Shown here: positions 9,183-18,677 of the stretch, in pieces
Layout: each line of letters begins with the position of its first letter
How positions within the stretch are numbered: the first letter of the stretch is position 1
Source: Ectothiorhodospira sp. BSL-9
GTDB taxonomy: Bacteria > Pseudomonadota > Gammaproteobacteria > Ectothiorhodospirales > Ectothiorhodospiraceae
Assembly: GCF_001632845.1 (NCBI RefSeq)
Contig: NZ_CP011994.1
Span: forward strand, 3,420,001-3,484,000
DNA: 64,000 nt
Reading direction: 5' to 3'
The notes under the pieces: generated by a model
The model's input: the letters and a program-made list of their open reading frames with translations, nothing else
What the model was told of the DNA's origin: nothing
Databases searched by the model: none
Program-made: the position numbers and the translations under genes

Positions 9183-10070
9183 TCAGACCCTCTCGATATC
9201 TTCACGGCCGAAGATGCCGTGGGGGCGGAAAATGATGGTCAGCAGGATGATCAGGGAGGTCACCACGTCACGCGTGCCGCCACCCACAAGGGGGTCCACA
9301 TAACCGGGAATGACGCTGCCAAGGATGCCGACGATCAGCCCCGCCACGAACACGCCGTAGATGCTGTCCAGCCCCCCGAGGATGACTACCGCCACCGCCG
9401 GGAAGAGCAAGGCGGTCAGGGTCCAGTCCACCCCCTGCACTGACCCCCACATGGCGCCCGCGGCCACGGCGGAGATGCCGGCCAGACCCCAGGAAATGGC
9501 CACGGCCCGTTCCACAGAGATACCCACCGACCAGCTGGAGACGTGATCATCGGACACTGCCCGCAGCTTGGTGCCGATGCGGGTGCGGAAGAACAGCAGG
9601 GCACCGGCCACCATGAGGCCACCAATGATGCCCCCCACCAGGTATTCGCGGTTGATGAACACCTCGCCGATGATGATGGGCATCATGTCCAGCCCCAGGT
9701 CCAGGCTCTTGGGGGATGCCCCCAGCAAGCCTGGGCCGAGGCCCCGCAGCAGGCTTTCCAGGCCCAGGGTGAGCATGACCACCATGATGATGGGCTGCCC
9801 TACCATCTTGCGCAGGAGCAGGCGCTCGGTAAGCATGCCGAACAGGAACATGCCCACGATGGCCAGGAGGATGGCAAACACGATCGGTACGCCCAGCAGG
9901 TGGGCGAACATCCAGATGAGGTAGGCGGCGATCATCACCATGGCCCCCTGGGCCAGGTTGGGGACCCCGGAGGATTTGTAGATCAGCACGATGCCCAGGG
10001 CGACCAGGCTGTACATCAGGCCGGTCAGGGCGCCGTTGATGATCAATTCGATCAGGAACTGGATATCCAC
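9183..10070 (-). CDS. livH: Branched-chain amino acid-type ABC transporter permease LivH
   Basis: Inner-membrane permease subunit, 295 residues, close to the family norm. Visible motifs: NGALTGLMYSLVALGIVLIYKSSGVPNLAQGAMVM near the N-terminus (read as overlapping blocks), the LRAVSDD cytoplasmic loop and GGLDSIYGVFVAGLIVG. The start is GTG at 10070, eight bases after GGAGG, which lies inside the end of the upstream ligase gene; the gap between the two genes is 3 bases, so the pair is coupled. Confidence 0.94.
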   Translation of the reverse strand: MDIQFLIELIINGALTGLMYSLVALGIVLIYKSSGVPNLAQGAMVMIAAYLIWMFAHLLGVPIVFAILLAIVGMFLFGMLTERLLLRKMVGQPIIMVVMLTLGLESLLRGLGPGLLGASPKSLDLGLDMMPIIIGEVFINREYLVGGIIGGLMVAGALLFFRTRIGTKLRAVSDDHVSSWSVGISVERAVAISWGLAGISAVAAGAMWGSVQGVDWTLTALLFPAVAVVILGGLDSIYGVFVAGLIVGILGSVIPGYVDPLVGGGTRDVVTSLIILLTIIFRPHGIFGREDIERV

Positions 10071-10073
10071 TGC

Positions 10074-12053
10074 TTAAGCCTCCTCTGCAACATGGGCCGG
10101 GGTGACGTCAGAGACCATCAGGTGGCGCTTGAGCGTCCCCGATGCGCCGGTTTCGTAACTGATCTGGGCCTCGTATTCGATGGCCTGTTGACCGTCGTAG
10201 AGGGCCTCGATGATGGGGGCGTAATGCTGGTCGATGACCTTGCGCTTAAGCTTGCGGGTGCGGGTCACTTCGCCGTCGTCGGGATCGAACTCCTTGTGCA
10301 GATTGACGAAACGACGGATCTGCAGACCCTCCGGCAGGACGGTGTTGACATGGGCCACCTCGCCACTGATCAGGTCGTACACTTCCGGCTTCTGGGACAG
10401 GTCGGCAAAAGAGGTGTAGGCGACGCCATGCTCCTCGGCCCAGTGTCCCACGGCCTCCATGTCGATGATGATCAAGGCCGCCAGGAAGTCCCGTTCCCGT
10501 CCCAGGATGCAGGCGTCCTTGATGTACTGGCTGAACTTGAGGCGATTTTCCACATAGGTGGGAATGAACCGGTGGCCCGCCTCCGTGTACACCACCTCGG
10601 AGACCCGACCCAGCACCACCAGCTGACCATCTTCCTCCAGATAGCCCGCATCGCCGGTGTGCATCCAGCCATCCTGCAGGGTTTCCTGGGTGGCATCGGG
10701 GTTGTTGAAGTACCCGTCGAAGATGTTGTCGGCGCGCACCAGGATCTCGCCATCCTTGTTGATCTTGAGATCAACGCCAGGGAACGGCTTGCCGGCGGTG
10801 TGCAGGCTGATGGAGTCCGGCGGCTGGGCCACGCACAGGGCGCAGTTTTCCGTCTGGCCATAGAACTGGCGCAGATTCAGGCCCAGTGCCCGGAAGAACA
10901 GGAACACGTCCTCGCCAATGGCCTCGCCGGCCGTGTAGGGCCGCTCCACCCGGCTCAGCCCCAGGTGGTCCTTGATGGGGCCGTAGATGAGCACTTCCCC
11001 CACTCCGCGCCAGAAGCGTTCCAGGGTGCCGGGGGCCTTGCCTTCCAGGCGGCGGCGTTCCAGTTCCACCGCAAACGGCATGAAGTGATGGTAAAGACGC
11101 CGCTTGAGCGGCGAGGACTCATTGATGCCCACCTGGATGCGGGTGAGCATGTTGGACCAGGCCCGGGGCGAGCTGAAGTACAGTGTCGGGGCGATCTCCC
11201 GCAGGTCGTGAAGCGCGGTTTCCTGCTTCTCGGGGATGTTGACGCAAAAGCGCAGTGCCAGCGCCGCTCCCACGGTGAAGATGAAGTCTCCCACCCAGGC
11301 CATGGGCAGATAGGCCATGTGCACCTCGCCCTCGCGGAAATACCCTGCCGCCGAGGCGTTGCGCACCCCCGTGAGGATATGGCCATGCTTGAGCGGTATG
11401 CCCTTGGGCGCGCCGGTGGTGCCTGATGAGTGCAGCAGCACGGCGATGTCATGCACCGATGCGCGGCTTTGCAGGTCCTCGTCCAGGCCCGGACGCTGCT
11501 CCCTTTCCTGCCGGCCCTGGGCCATCAGATCCAGGGCACTCACCGCCCCCTCGGGCTCCTCTCCCTTCAGGCCCCGCTCGTCATCGAAGACGATGAGTTG
11601 CAGATCTTCATAGCCGTTCTCGCGGATGGACATCAGCTTGTCCACCTGCTCCTGATCCTCCACCAGCGCACAGCGGATGGCTTCCGCCTGCATCTGGCCC
11701 TGAAGCTCGGCGGGATTGGTGTCAGGATAGGCCGGTGAGGGAATGGCCTTGAGGCACACGGCGGCCAGCATGCCGAAGTAGAGGGCCGGCCGGTTATCAC
11801 CCACCACCAGGATGCGGTCGCCGGCACGCACGCCTCGAGCCTCCAGCCCGGCGGCCAAGTTCATGACATGATCCAGATAGTCCTGCCAGGTGTATTCGTG
11901 CCAGATGCCCCGGTGACGTTCACGCAGGGCGACCTCGTCAGTGTGCTCCCGGGCGTTGTGAACCAGCAACTGGATCAGATGATCATCTTCCCGCCAGTCT
12001 GGATGCAGGGCGTCCACAGGCGGGTCTTCGCGGTATTGTCTTTCAGGCTGCAT
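10074..12053 (-). CDS. Long-chain-type acyl-CoA synthetase (AMP-forming) of the liv operon
   Basis: ATP-dependent acid:CoA ligase of the ANL superfamily, 659 residues from the ATG at 12053 (MQPERQYRED). The adenylation P-loop is canonical (LLHSSGTTGAPKGIPLKH), followed by the FYGQTENCALC block, the hinge region WMHTGDAGYLEEDGQLVVLGR and the FACS-type C-terminus TRTRKLKRK. It overlaps the livG stop by 11 bases and lies 3 bases before livH. Placement inside an importer operon implies that the imported acid is activated to CoA on entry. The preferred chain length or aromatic nature of the substrate is not evident. Confidence 0.92.
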   Translation of the reverse strand: MQPERQYREDPPVDALHPDWREDDHLIQLLVHNAREHTDEVALRERHRGIWHEYTWQDYLDHVMNLAAGLEARGVRAGDRILVVGDNRPALYFGMLAAVCLKAIPSPAYPDTNPAELQGQMQAEAIRCALVEDQEQVDKLMSIRENGYEDLQLIVFDDERGLKGEEPEGAVSALDLMAQGRQEREQRPGLDEDLQSRASVHDIAVLLHSSGTTGAPKGIPLKHGHILTGVRNASAAGYFREGEVHMAYLPMAWVGDFIFTVGAALALRFCVNIPEKQETALHDLREIAPTLYFSSPRAWSNMLTRIQVGINESSPLKRRLYHHFMPFAVELERRRLEGKAPGTLERFWRGVGEVLIYGPIKDHLGLSRVERPYTAGEAIGEDVFLFFRALGLNLRQFYGQTENCALCVAQPPDSISLHTAGKPFPGVDLKINKDGEILVRADNIFDGYFNNPDATQETLQDGWMHTGDAGYLEEDGQLVVLGRVSEVVYTEAGHRFIPTYVENRLKFSQYIKDACILGRERDFLAALIIIDMEAVGHWAEEHGVAYTSFADLSQKPEVYDLISGEVAHVNTVLPEGLQIRRFVNLHKEFDPDDGEVTRTRKLKRKVIDQHYAPIIEALYDGQQAIEYEAQISYETGASGTLKRHLMVSDVTPAHVAEEA

Positions 12054-12846
12054 CTTGAGTCTTCCCGATGTAGGCCGCGACCACGGCAGGATCATTGATG
12101 GCCTCGCGAGTGGGGCCCTCGGCGATCTTCTCCCCGTTGTTGAGCACTACCGCCCGGTTGCAGATGGCGGTGACCACGTCCATGTGGTGCTCGATGAGAA
12201 GCATGGTGACGCCCATGGCATCGCGGGCATCCAGGATGAAACGCACCATGTATTCCTTCTCTTCCTGGTTCATGCCGGCCATGGGCTCGTCCAGCACCAG
12301 GAAGCGGGGCTCGGCGCAAAGCGCGCGGGCCAGTTCGACGCGCTTTTGCATCCCCAGGGGGATCACGTCCACCGGCTCGTCGCGCACGCTCTCCAGCTGC
12401 AGCAGGTCGATGACCTCCTCCACCTTGACCCGGTGCGCCACTTCCTCCTTCTGCGCCCACCACCAGTAGAACAGTGAGGCCAGGGAGCTGGGACGCATGA
12501 AGATGTGTCGTCCCAGCAGGATGTTGTCCAGGACGCTCAGTCCCTTGAACAGGGCCACGTTCTGGAATGTGCGGGCAATGCCCTTCTGGGCAATGCGATG
12601 AGGCCGCAAACCATTGATGGGCTCGCCAAGAAAGCGAATCGCACCCTGCTGGGGCGGGTAGAAGCCGGTGATGGCATTGACGAGCGTTGTCTTGCCCGAG
12701 CCATTCGGCCCCACCAGGCCAAAGATCTCACCCTCCCTCACCGTCAGGGAGATGCCCTTCAGTGCCTGGAGGCCACCGAACCAACGGCACACCTCCTCGC
12801 ATTCCAGTACGGTCTGCTGGCCGACGATTTCCTGCATTTTCGTCAT
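12043..12846 (-). CDS. livG: Branched-chain amino acid-type ABC transporter ATPase LivG
   Basis: Second ATPase of the importer and first gene of the operon. Walker A GLVGPNGSGKTTL, the RTFQNVALF Q-loop block, Walker B FLVLDEPMAGM and the IEHHMD H-loop are intact; the signature motif is the divergent PLGMQKRVELARAL rather than LSGGQ, which is common in LivG. The start at 12846 (MTKMQEIVGQ) is fixed by GGAGG 8 bases upstream; 29 further in-frame codons upstream lack a ribosome site. Upstream 217 bases to the next gene hold no LiuR-like box, so this operon may not be under the same control as the liu genes. Confidence 0.93.
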   Translation of the reverse strand: MTKMQEIVGQQTVLECEEVCRWFGGLQALKGISLTVREGEIFGLVGPNGSGKTTLVNAITGFYPPQQGAIRFLGEPINGLRPHRIAQKGIARTFQNVALFKGLSVLDNILLGRHIFMRPSSLASLFYWWWAQKEEVAHRVKVEEVIDLLQLESVRDEPVDVIPLGMQKRVELARALCAEPRFLVLDEPMAGMNQEEKEYMVRFILDARDAMGVTMLLIEHHMDVVTAICNRAVVLNNGEKIAEGPTREAINDPAVVAAYIGKTQDAA

Positions 12847-13063
12847 GCCTCGTTCCTCCGAGTACCTGATGTGGTTTTCCCGTGCCGGGCCAACGCATCG
12901 TTGCGGCTGTTCCCGTCCCCAAAGTCGGATCACGCACGCCGGGCGCGCACCCGTCCGTTGCGCATGACCCGAAGGCGATGCGCACCCTGTTGTTCTTGTG
13001 GTTCCTGAATGCCTTGCTTCGTGCCCAGGCCGGCATGTTTCCGGCCACGGGGTCGGCGTTGGC

Positions 13064-14761
13064 TCAATGCCACCCGCCAGGATCCCTGAGCCCCAGATCC
13101 GTCAGGCTCTCGTCACGCAGCATGAATTTGAGTGCTCGCCCGGTGCTGCCGGGGAAGGACTCGTAAAACCGCACGTAGCGCGGGATCTTGAAATGGGCGA
13201 TCTGCTCACGGCAGTAGTCCTGAAGCATTTCCGCGGTGAGCGTTTCCTCACCGTGCTGGATCTCCACGCAGGCGCAGACCACCTCGCCAAGGCGTTCGTC
13301 CGGCATGCCTACCACCACCGCGTCGCGAACCTGCGGATGCGTTCGCAGATAATCCTCGATTTCCTGAGGGTAGATGTTCTCGCCGCCGCGAATGATCACG
13401 TCCTTGACGCCGCCAACGATGCGGCAATACCCGTCCTCATCCAGCCGGGCCAGGTCACCGGTATGTAGCCAGCGCGCCGCGTCCACCACGCGAGCGCTCA
13501 GATCAGGATTGCCCCAGTAACCCCGCATGACGTTGTAGCCACGCACGCACAGCTCGCCCACCTCCCCCAGCGGCACGATGCGGCCCTCGCTGTCGATGAT
13601 CTTGGCTTCCTGGTGCGGACGAATGGTGCCCACGGTGGACAACCGGTGCTCGATCGCATCGTCCACGTCGCTCATGAAGGAGATGGGGGATGATTCGGTC
13701 ATGCCATAACCGATGGTCACTTCGGTCATGTGCATGCGGGTCATCACCTGGTCCATGGTGTCCGGAGGGCACGGGGCCCCCGCCATGATCCCGGTACGCA
13801 GCGTCGATAGATCGAAGTCCGAAAACTCCTCATGGTCCAGCATGGCCTTGAACATGGCCGGCACGCCATACAGGGCGGTGCAACCTTCCTTTTGCACTGC
13901 TTTCAGAGTGTCTAAGGGCTCGAAGGCCTCACCCGGGTAGATCATCGCGCCACCATGCGTCAGGCAGGCCATGTTGCCCATCACCAGACCGAAGCAGTGA
14001 AAAAGCGGCACCGGGATACACACGCGATCGTTTTCGCTCAACCGCAGCGTGCGGCCTACCGTTAGGCCATTGTTAATGATGTTGTGATGGGTCAGCGTGG
14101 TGCCAGCCGGTTCCCCACCCATGGCATTGCTGAACTGGATATTGGCCGGCGAATCGAAGTCCACCAAGACGCTCAGGGAGCGCACGCGTTCGAGGGTGTC
14201 AGGATTGGGCTCATGCAACAGCCCGGAAAAGTTGATCATCCCGGGCGCGGATTCCGATCCCACCCGGATCACCCGCTCCAAACTCGGCACGGCCTCACAG
14301 CGAAGTGCCACTTCGCCCGCGCTGGCGAGCTCCGGTAGGAGTTCGCTGACCATCTTCGGGTAATCGCTGGTCTTGAAATGATCCTGGATGATCAGTGCGC
14401 GCGCCTGCACCAGATTGAGGAACTGCTGTAACTCCGCCTTGCGAGCACCGGGATTAACGTTCACGGAAACCATACCGACCCGCGCGGCGGCGAGCATGGC
14501 TAGCGTCCACTCACTCCGATTCATCATCCAGATGGCCACCCTATCACCCGGTTCGAGGCTGAGATCCAGATAGGCGGCTGCCAGCGCGTCCACCTTGCGA
14601 TCCAGCTCAGACCATGACCAGCGCACCCCTTGCTGGCAGTCCACCAGGGCCAGCCCCTCCGGCCATACACTGGCCAGGTGGCGGAGTTGCTCACCCACGG
14701 TAATGCCCCACAAGGGCTCGGTGCCTGCACCACACATATAACTAAGTCTCTGATCTGACAT
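13064..14761 (-). CDS. Acyl-CoA synthetase-like protein with degenerate ATP-binding and catalytic motifs
   Basis: ANL-superfamily protein (565 residues) that looks overall like a medium-chain acyl-CoA synthetase: VPLFHCFGLVMGNM, IGYGMTESSPIS, RWLHTGDLARLDEDGYCRIVG, IRGGENIYPQEIE and VVVGMPDERLGE are all conserved. The adenylation P-loop is not. Where (S/T)SGTTGxPKG is expected the protein reads IQFSNAMGGEPAGTTLTHHN, so the Thr-Thr and Lys are lost. The C-terminal catalytic lysine region reads PGSTGRALKF, with Arg in place of the Gly-Lys lysine. Both were checked on the DNA and no frameshift is involved. It is transcribed away from liuR, with a LiuR-like box about 95 bases upstream. It may be inactive, regulatory or altered in chemistry. 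Confidence 0.85.
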   Translation of the reverse strand: MSDQRLSYMCGAGTEPLWGITVGEQLRHLASVWPEGLALVDCQQGVRWSWSELDRKVDALAAAYLDLSLEPGDRVAIWMMNRSEWTLAMLAAARVGMVSVNVNPGARKAELQQFLNLVQARALIIQDHFKTSDYPKMVSELLPELASAGEVALRCEAVPSLERVIRVGSESAPGMINFSGLLHEPNPDTLERVRSLSVLVDFDSPANIQFSNAMGGEPAGTTLTHHNIINNGLTVGRTLRLSENDRVCIPVPLFHCFGLVMGNMACLTHGGAMIYPGEAFEPLDTLKAVQKEGCTALYGVPAMFKAMLDHEEFSDFDLSTLRTGIMAGAPCPPDTMDQVMTRMHMTEVTIGYGMTESSPISFMSDVDDAIEHRLSTVGTIRPHQEAKIIDSEGRIVPLGEVGELCVRGYNVMRGYWGNPDLSARVVDAARWLHTGDLARLDEDGYCRIVGGVKDVIIRGGENIYPQEIEDYLRTHPQVRDAVVVGMPDERLGEVVCACVEIQHGEETLTAEMLQDYCREQIAHFKIPRYVRFYESFPGSTGRALKFMLRDESLTDLGLRDPGGWH

Positions 14762-14854
14762 CAGGACTGACCTCCTGCCTTTGGTTTGGCGCCGGTTGTT
14801 CCCGGTCTGATTATGGGGGTTATTTGTAATAAGGTTATAGGCAATTTAGTTATC

Positions 14855-14871
14855 GTTTACGTCCACGTCAA
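14855..14871 (-). promoter_or_regulatory. Predicted LiuR operator upstream of the acyl-CoA synthetase-like gene
   Basis: On the minus strand the site reads TTGACGTGGACGTAAAC, matching the 17-bp consensus TTGACGTTNACGTAAAC found at five other places in the window. Its left half doubles as a possible -35 (TTGACG), with TAAATT 17 bases further as a weak -10 for the minus-strand gene. Binding by LiuR is inferred from repetition and context. Confidence 0.7.
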
Positions 14872-15089
14872 CCTTTTTTTGCTGTATTCTGTACGGGATT
14901 AATCAGCAGGTCGCTGACAGCCTCCCCTGAGCGCGCCAAACCAAGGCGTGGGGGCCCTCTTTGGCTGCAAGCAGACCAGATCCGATTACGAAAAAATCGC
15001 TGCAATGCAGCATAAAACAGTTCACCAGCCCCAGGTTTCACGTACAATGGGAACACTTTGGGTCTGTTCCTTATCGTTTCCCAGCCTAA

Positions 15090-15106
15090 GTGACGTTCAC
15101 GTTTGC
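15090..15106 (+). promoter_or_regulatory. Predicted LiuR operator upstream of liuR
   Basis: GTGACGTTCACGTTTGC keeps the ACGTTNACGT core of the other boxes. It is followed by GGTATATACC at the same spacing as GTATATACG follows the box before liuA, so the two promoters share one architecture. It lies about 60 bases before the liuR start and suggests autoregulation. The rest of the 404-base gap between 14761 and 15166 shows no gene. Confidence 0.6.
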
Positions 15107-15165
15107 GGTATATACCCCAGCCCCCTCCCTAGGAGCGGCCGGCAGGAGCCGACGGAGGTTCATCC

Positions 15166-15672
15166 ATGACTCAACCCCAGCCCGCCTTCAAGGAAACCGA
15201 CGCCCACGGCACCACGTTCACGATCGGTGAACTGGCACGGGAATTCGGCATCACCACCCGCGCCATTCGTTTCTACGAAGATGAAGGCCTGCTCACGCCC
15301 TTGCGCGTGGGCACCAAACGCCTGTATCGCCGCAGGGATCGCGCACGCCTGAAGCTGATCCTTCGCGGCAAACGACTGGGATTCACGCTGGGCGAGATGC
15401 GCGAGGCGTTCAATCTCTACGACGATGCCCACGGCGAGTCCCGGCAATTGCGGTACTACCTGAATGTGCTTGACGAAAAGCGCGAGCATCTCCTCCGGCA
15501 ACGGGAGGACCTGGAGGAGACCCTCAAGGAACTGGAGCACTCCTATGCTCACTGCCAGCAACTACTTTCAGCCCAGGAGAAGGAGAAGCAGGTCCAGAAA
15601 GCGGATACGGCAAGCCCCGACGGCATCGACATACCTGATGGCGGCAAACCCGATCTCAATACAGGGCCTTGA
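15166..15672 (+). CDS. liuR: MerR-family regulator of leucine/isovalerate utilisation (LiuR)
   Basis: DNA-binding regulator, 168 residues. The MerR helix-turn-helix is FTIGELAREFGITTRAIRFYEDEG (about residues 18-41, shown here in family blocks), followed by the wing RLYRRRDRARLKLILRGKRLGF. A long coiled-coil dimerisation helix follows (DEKREHLLRQREDLEETLKE). There are no metal-binding cysteine clusters, in keeping with LiuR-type acyl-CoA-sensing members. GGAGG lies 7 bases before the ATG. It is directly upstream of liuA and divergent from the ligase-like gene, the usual place for LiuR in proteobacterial liu loci. The extended polar tail after residue 140 has no recognised role. Confidence 0.9.
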   Translation: MTQPQPAFKETDAHGTTFTIGELAREFGITTRAIRFYEDEGLLTPLRVGTKRLYRRRDRARLKLILRGKRLGFTLGEMREAFNLYDDAHGESRQLRYYLNVLDEKREHLLRQREDLEETLKELEHSYAHCQQLLSAQEKEKQVQKADTASPDGIDIPDGGKPDLNTGP

Positions 15673-15728
15673 TGACGCCATGAAAGACGAGGCCTTTCCG
15701 AAATACTCCCAGCTCGCCGCATAATTCC

Positions 15729-15745
15729 GTTTACGTTAACGTAAT
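15729..15745 (+). promoter_or_regulatory. Predicted LiuR operator 1 upstream of liuA
   Basis: GTTTACGTTAACGTAAT; the reverse complement fits TTGACGTTNACGTAAAC with two mismatches. It is one of two boxes between liuR and liuA. Confidence 0.7.
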
Positions 15746-15751
15746 TTAATA

Positions 15752-15768
15752 TTGACGTTTACGTGAAC
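15752..15768 (+). promoter_or_regulatory. Predicted LiuR operator 2 / promoter of liuA
   Basis: TTGACGTTTACGTGAAC, the best match to the consensus. The first six bases can act as a -35; TATATACG follows after 14-15 bases. The liuA start is 41 bases downstream. Two adjacent boxes (starts 23 bases apart, about two helical turns) fit cooperative binding. Confidence 0.7.
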
Positions 15769-15808
15769 TGTATATACGCTTCTGGAAACCCACCAAAAGG
15801 ATCATGCC

Positions 15809-16975
15809 ATGAGCCACCACCCTACTCTCGACTTCGATTTGGGCGATGAAATCAACATGCTGCGTGACGCGGTGGCCGAGTTTGCCGCGGCTGAAATTGC
15901 ACCACGAGCGGCTGAAATCGACCAAAACAACGAGTTCCCCCAGGATCTGTGGCCCAAGCTGGGCGAGATGGGGTTGCTGGGTATCACCGTCAGCGAAGAA
16001 GACGGGGGCAGCGGCATGGGCTATCTGGCCCATATGGTGGCGATGGAGGAGATCTCCCGCGCCTCAGCCTCGGTGGGACTCTCCTATGGTGCGCACTCCA
16101 ATCTCTGCGTCAATCAGATCAAGCTCAACGGCAGCGAAGAACAGAAGCAGCGCTACCTGCCCAAACTGATCTCTGGCGAGCATGTGGGTGCTCTGGCCAT
16201 GTCCGAGCCCGGCGCAGGCTCCGATGTAGTGGGCATGCGCCTGCGGGCCCGGCGCGAAGGCGATCACTACGTGCTCAATGGCAACAAGATGTGGATCACC
16301 AACGGCCCCGAGGCCAGCACCTATGTAGTCTATGCCAAGACCGATCCGGACGCGGGCCCAAAGGGCATCACGGCCTTCCTGATCGAAAAGGGTACCCCAG
16401 GCTTCTCTACTGCCCAGAAGCTGGACAAGCTGGGTATGCGCGGCTCGAACACCTGCGAACTGATTTTCGACCACTGCGAGGTGCCCGCGGAAAACATCAT
16501 TGGACAGGAAGGTGAAGGGGTAAAGGTTCTCATGTCAGGGCTGGACTATGAGCGGGCGGTGCTGGCCGCCGGCCCGCTGGGGATCATGGCCGCCTGCCTG
16601 GATGTGGTCCTGCCCTACGTGCATGAACGCAAGCAATTCAATCAAGCCATCGGGGAATTCCAGCTGATGCAGAGCAAGCTAGCCGACATGTATGTAAGTC
16701 TGAATGCCTCCCGGGCCTATGTCTACAGCGTCGGTCGTGCCTGCGACCGGGGGCAGACCACGCGCAAGGATGCCGCTGGGGCCATCCTGTTTGCCGCCGA
16801 GAAGGCCACCTCCATGGCGCTGGAGGCCATCCAGTGCCTGGGTGGCAACGGCTACATCAATGAATACCCCACCGGTCGACTACTGCGCGATGCCAAGCTC
16901 TACGAAATCGGCGCAGGCACCTCCGAGATCCGGCGCATGCTGATCGGCCGGGAACTGTTCAAGGAAACCCGCTGA
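15809..16975 (+). CDS. liuA: Isovaleryl-CoA dehydrogenase
   Basis: FAD-dependent acyl-CoA dehydrogenase oxidising isovaleryl-CoA to 3-methylcrotonyl-CoA. Two residues mark it as an isovaleryl-type enzyme: a glutamate in [14 protein letters not shown] near residue 248, the position of the catalytic base in IVD, and alanine in [12 protein letters not shown], where most acyl-CoA dehydrogenases carry the catalytic glutamate. FAD-binding blocks [13 protein letters not shown] and KMWITNGP are intact. It is the first gene of the liu operon, preceded by two LiuR-like boxes. Electrons should go to the ETF/ETF-QO encoded at 1664-5015. Confidence 0.96.
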   Translation: MSHHPTLDFDLGDEINMLRDAVAEFAAAEIAPRAAEIDQNNEFPQDLWPKLGEMGLLGITVSEEDGGSGMGYLAHMVAMEEISRASASVGLSYGAHSNLCVNQIKLNGSEEQKQRYLPKLISGEHVGALAMSEPGAGSDVVGMRLRARREGDHYVLNGNKMWITNGPEASTYVVYAKTDPDAGPKGITAFLIEKGTPGFSTAQKLDKLGMRGSNTCELIFDHCEVPAENIIGQEGEGVKVLMSGLDYERAVLAAGPLGIMAACLDVVLPYVHERKQFNQAIGEFQLMQSKLADMYVSLNASRAYVYSVGRACDRGQTTRKDAAGAILFAAEKATSMALEAIQCLGGNGYINEYPTGRLLRDAKLYEIGAGTSEIRRMLIGRELFKETR

Positions 16976-17055
16976 GGCCGTCCATGACCGCCTCCGCACG
17001 AGGCGGCCCCAGTGCGCCCGGCACACAATGAGCAAACTGGTGGGCAGGGAAACCG

Positions 17056-18663
17056 ATGAGCGTCATTAAAAGCAAGATCAATACAAGATCCGAGGAGTTC
17101 GCCGCCAACCAAGCGGCCATGTCGGCCCTGGTGGAGGATTTGCGTCAGCGTGTGGCGCGCGTGAGCGCAGGCGGCAGTGAAGGCGCCCGTGAACGCCACC
17201 TGTCCCGCGGCAAATTACTGCCCCGGGAGCGCATAAGGGTGCTGCTGGACCCTGGCTCACCCTTCCTGGAAATTTCCCAGCTGGCCGCCTGCGGGTTGTA
17301 CGGCGACGAAGTGCCCTCCGCAGGCGTTATCGCCGGCATCGGTCGGGTATCGGGTCGGGAATGCATGATTGTGGCCAATGATGCCACGGTCAAGGGCGGC
17401 ACCTATTATCCCATCACAGTCAAGAAACACCTGCGGGCACAGGAAATCGCCCAGCAGAACCGCCTGCCCTGCATCTACCTGGTGGATTCCGGCGGAGCCA
17501 ACCTACCCAATCAGGACGAGGTATTCCCAGACCGGGATCACTTTGGCCGCATCTTCTACAATCAGGCGGTCATGTCGTCCCAGGGCATCCCGCAGGTCGC
17601 GGTGGTCATGGGTTCCTGCACGGCAGGCGGCGCCTACGTGCCGGCGATGGCCGAGGAAAGCATCATCGTCAAGGAACAGGGCACCATCTTCCTGGCAGGA
17701 CCGCCGCTGGTGAAGGCGGCCACCGGCGAGGTTGTCACCGCCGAGGAACTGGGGGGTGCCGATGTGCATGCCAAGATCTCGGGGGTGGCCGACCATTACG
17801 CCCTCAATGATGCCCATGCCCTGGGGCTGGCCCGTCGCTGCGTCAGTCGCCTCAATCGCCATAAGCAGGTCAGCCTCGACCTGCGACCCTCGCGGCCGCC
17901 CCGCTACAGCCCGGAAGAGATGGGCGGTATCATCCCCACCGACACCCGCAAACCCTTCGACGTCCGCGAGGTCATCGCGCGCATCGTCGACGGCTCCGAG
18001 CTAGACGAATTCAAGGCCTTGTACGGCACCACTCTGGTGTGCGGCTTCGCCCACATTCATGGGTACCCCGTGGGCATCGTGGCCAACAACGGCGTCCTCT
18101 TCTCCGAGTCTGCCCTCAAGGGGGCCCACTTCATCGAGATGTGCAGCCAACGCGGCATCCCCCTGGTGTTCCTGCAGAACATCACGGGCTTCATGGTGGG
18201 TCGCAAGTACGAGTCCGGTGGCATCGCCAAGGATGGTGCCAAGATGGTCACGGCGGTGGCCTGCGCCCGGGTGCCCAAGTTCACAGTCATCATCGGGGGC
18301 AGTTTCGGGGCAGGCAATTACGGGATGTGTGGACGCGCCTACTCACCGCGCTTCCTGTGGATGTGGCCCAACGCCCGCATCTCCGTGATGGGGGGCGAGC
18401 AAGCGGCGGGTGTGATGGCTCAGGTGAAGCGCGACACGCTGGAACGCCAGGGCAAGGCCTGGTCCAGTGAGGAGGAGGAGCGCTTCAAGGCCCCCATCCG
18501 TTCACAGTACGAGCACCAGGGACACCCCTACTATGCCACGGCACGCCTTTGGGACGATGGCGTCATTGACCCTGCGGACACCCGTATGGTGCTGGCGCTG
18601 GGGATCTCCGCCAGCCTCAACGCCCCCATCGAGGAGACCCGTTTCGGGCTCTTCCGCATGTGA
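17056..18663 (+). CDS. liuB: 3-Methylcrotonyl-CoA carboxylase, carboxyltransferase (beta) subunit
   Basis: Biotin-dependent carboxyltransferase, 535 residues, the family length. Visible blocks: [51 protein letters not shown] (acyl-CoA oxyanion region), [13 protein letters not shown] and [13 protein letters not shown] (biotin side). The residues between 410 and 440 ([20 protein letters not shown]) are typical of MCC rather than propionyl-CoA carboxylase. It partners liuD to make methylglutaconyl-CoA. The stop overlaps an ATG, but the liuC start 14 bases on is better supported. Confidence 0.95.
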   Translation: MSVIKSKINTRSEEFAANQAAMSALVEDLRQRVARVSAGGSEGARERHLSRGKLLPRERIRVLLDPGSPFLEISQLAACGLYGDEVPSAGVIAGIGRVSGRECMIVANDATVKGGTYYPITVKKHLRAQEIAQQNRLPCIYLVDSGGANLPNQDEVFPDRDHFGRIFYNQAVMSSQGIPQVAVVMGSCTAGGAYVPAMAEESIIVKEQGTIFLAGPPLVKAATGEVVTAEELGGADVHAKISGVADHYALNDAHALGLARRCVSRLNRHKQVSLDLRPSRPPRYSPEEMGGIIPTDTRKPFDVREVIARIVDGSELDEFKALYGTTLVCGFAHIHGYPVGIVANNGVLFSESALKGAHFIEMCSQRGIPLVFLQNITGFMVGRKYESGGIAKDGAKMVTAVACARVPKFTVIIGGSFGAGNYGMCGRAYSPRFLWMWPNARISVMGGEQAAGVMAQVKRDTLERQGKAWSSEEEERFKAPIRSQYEHQGHPYYATARLWDDGVIDPADTRMVLALGISASLNAPIEETRFGLFRM

Positions 18664-18677
18664 CCTGGAGAAAGATC

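Noticed and set aside
9543-11426. 627-residue plus-strand open frame opposite livH and the ligase
   Set aside because: Antisense shadow; His-rich composition, no start signal, overlaps two well-supported genes.
18660-18677. ATG overlapping the liuB stop as the start of liuC
   Set aside because: The ATG at 18678 has GGAG at a normal distance and the expected N-terminus; the first has none.
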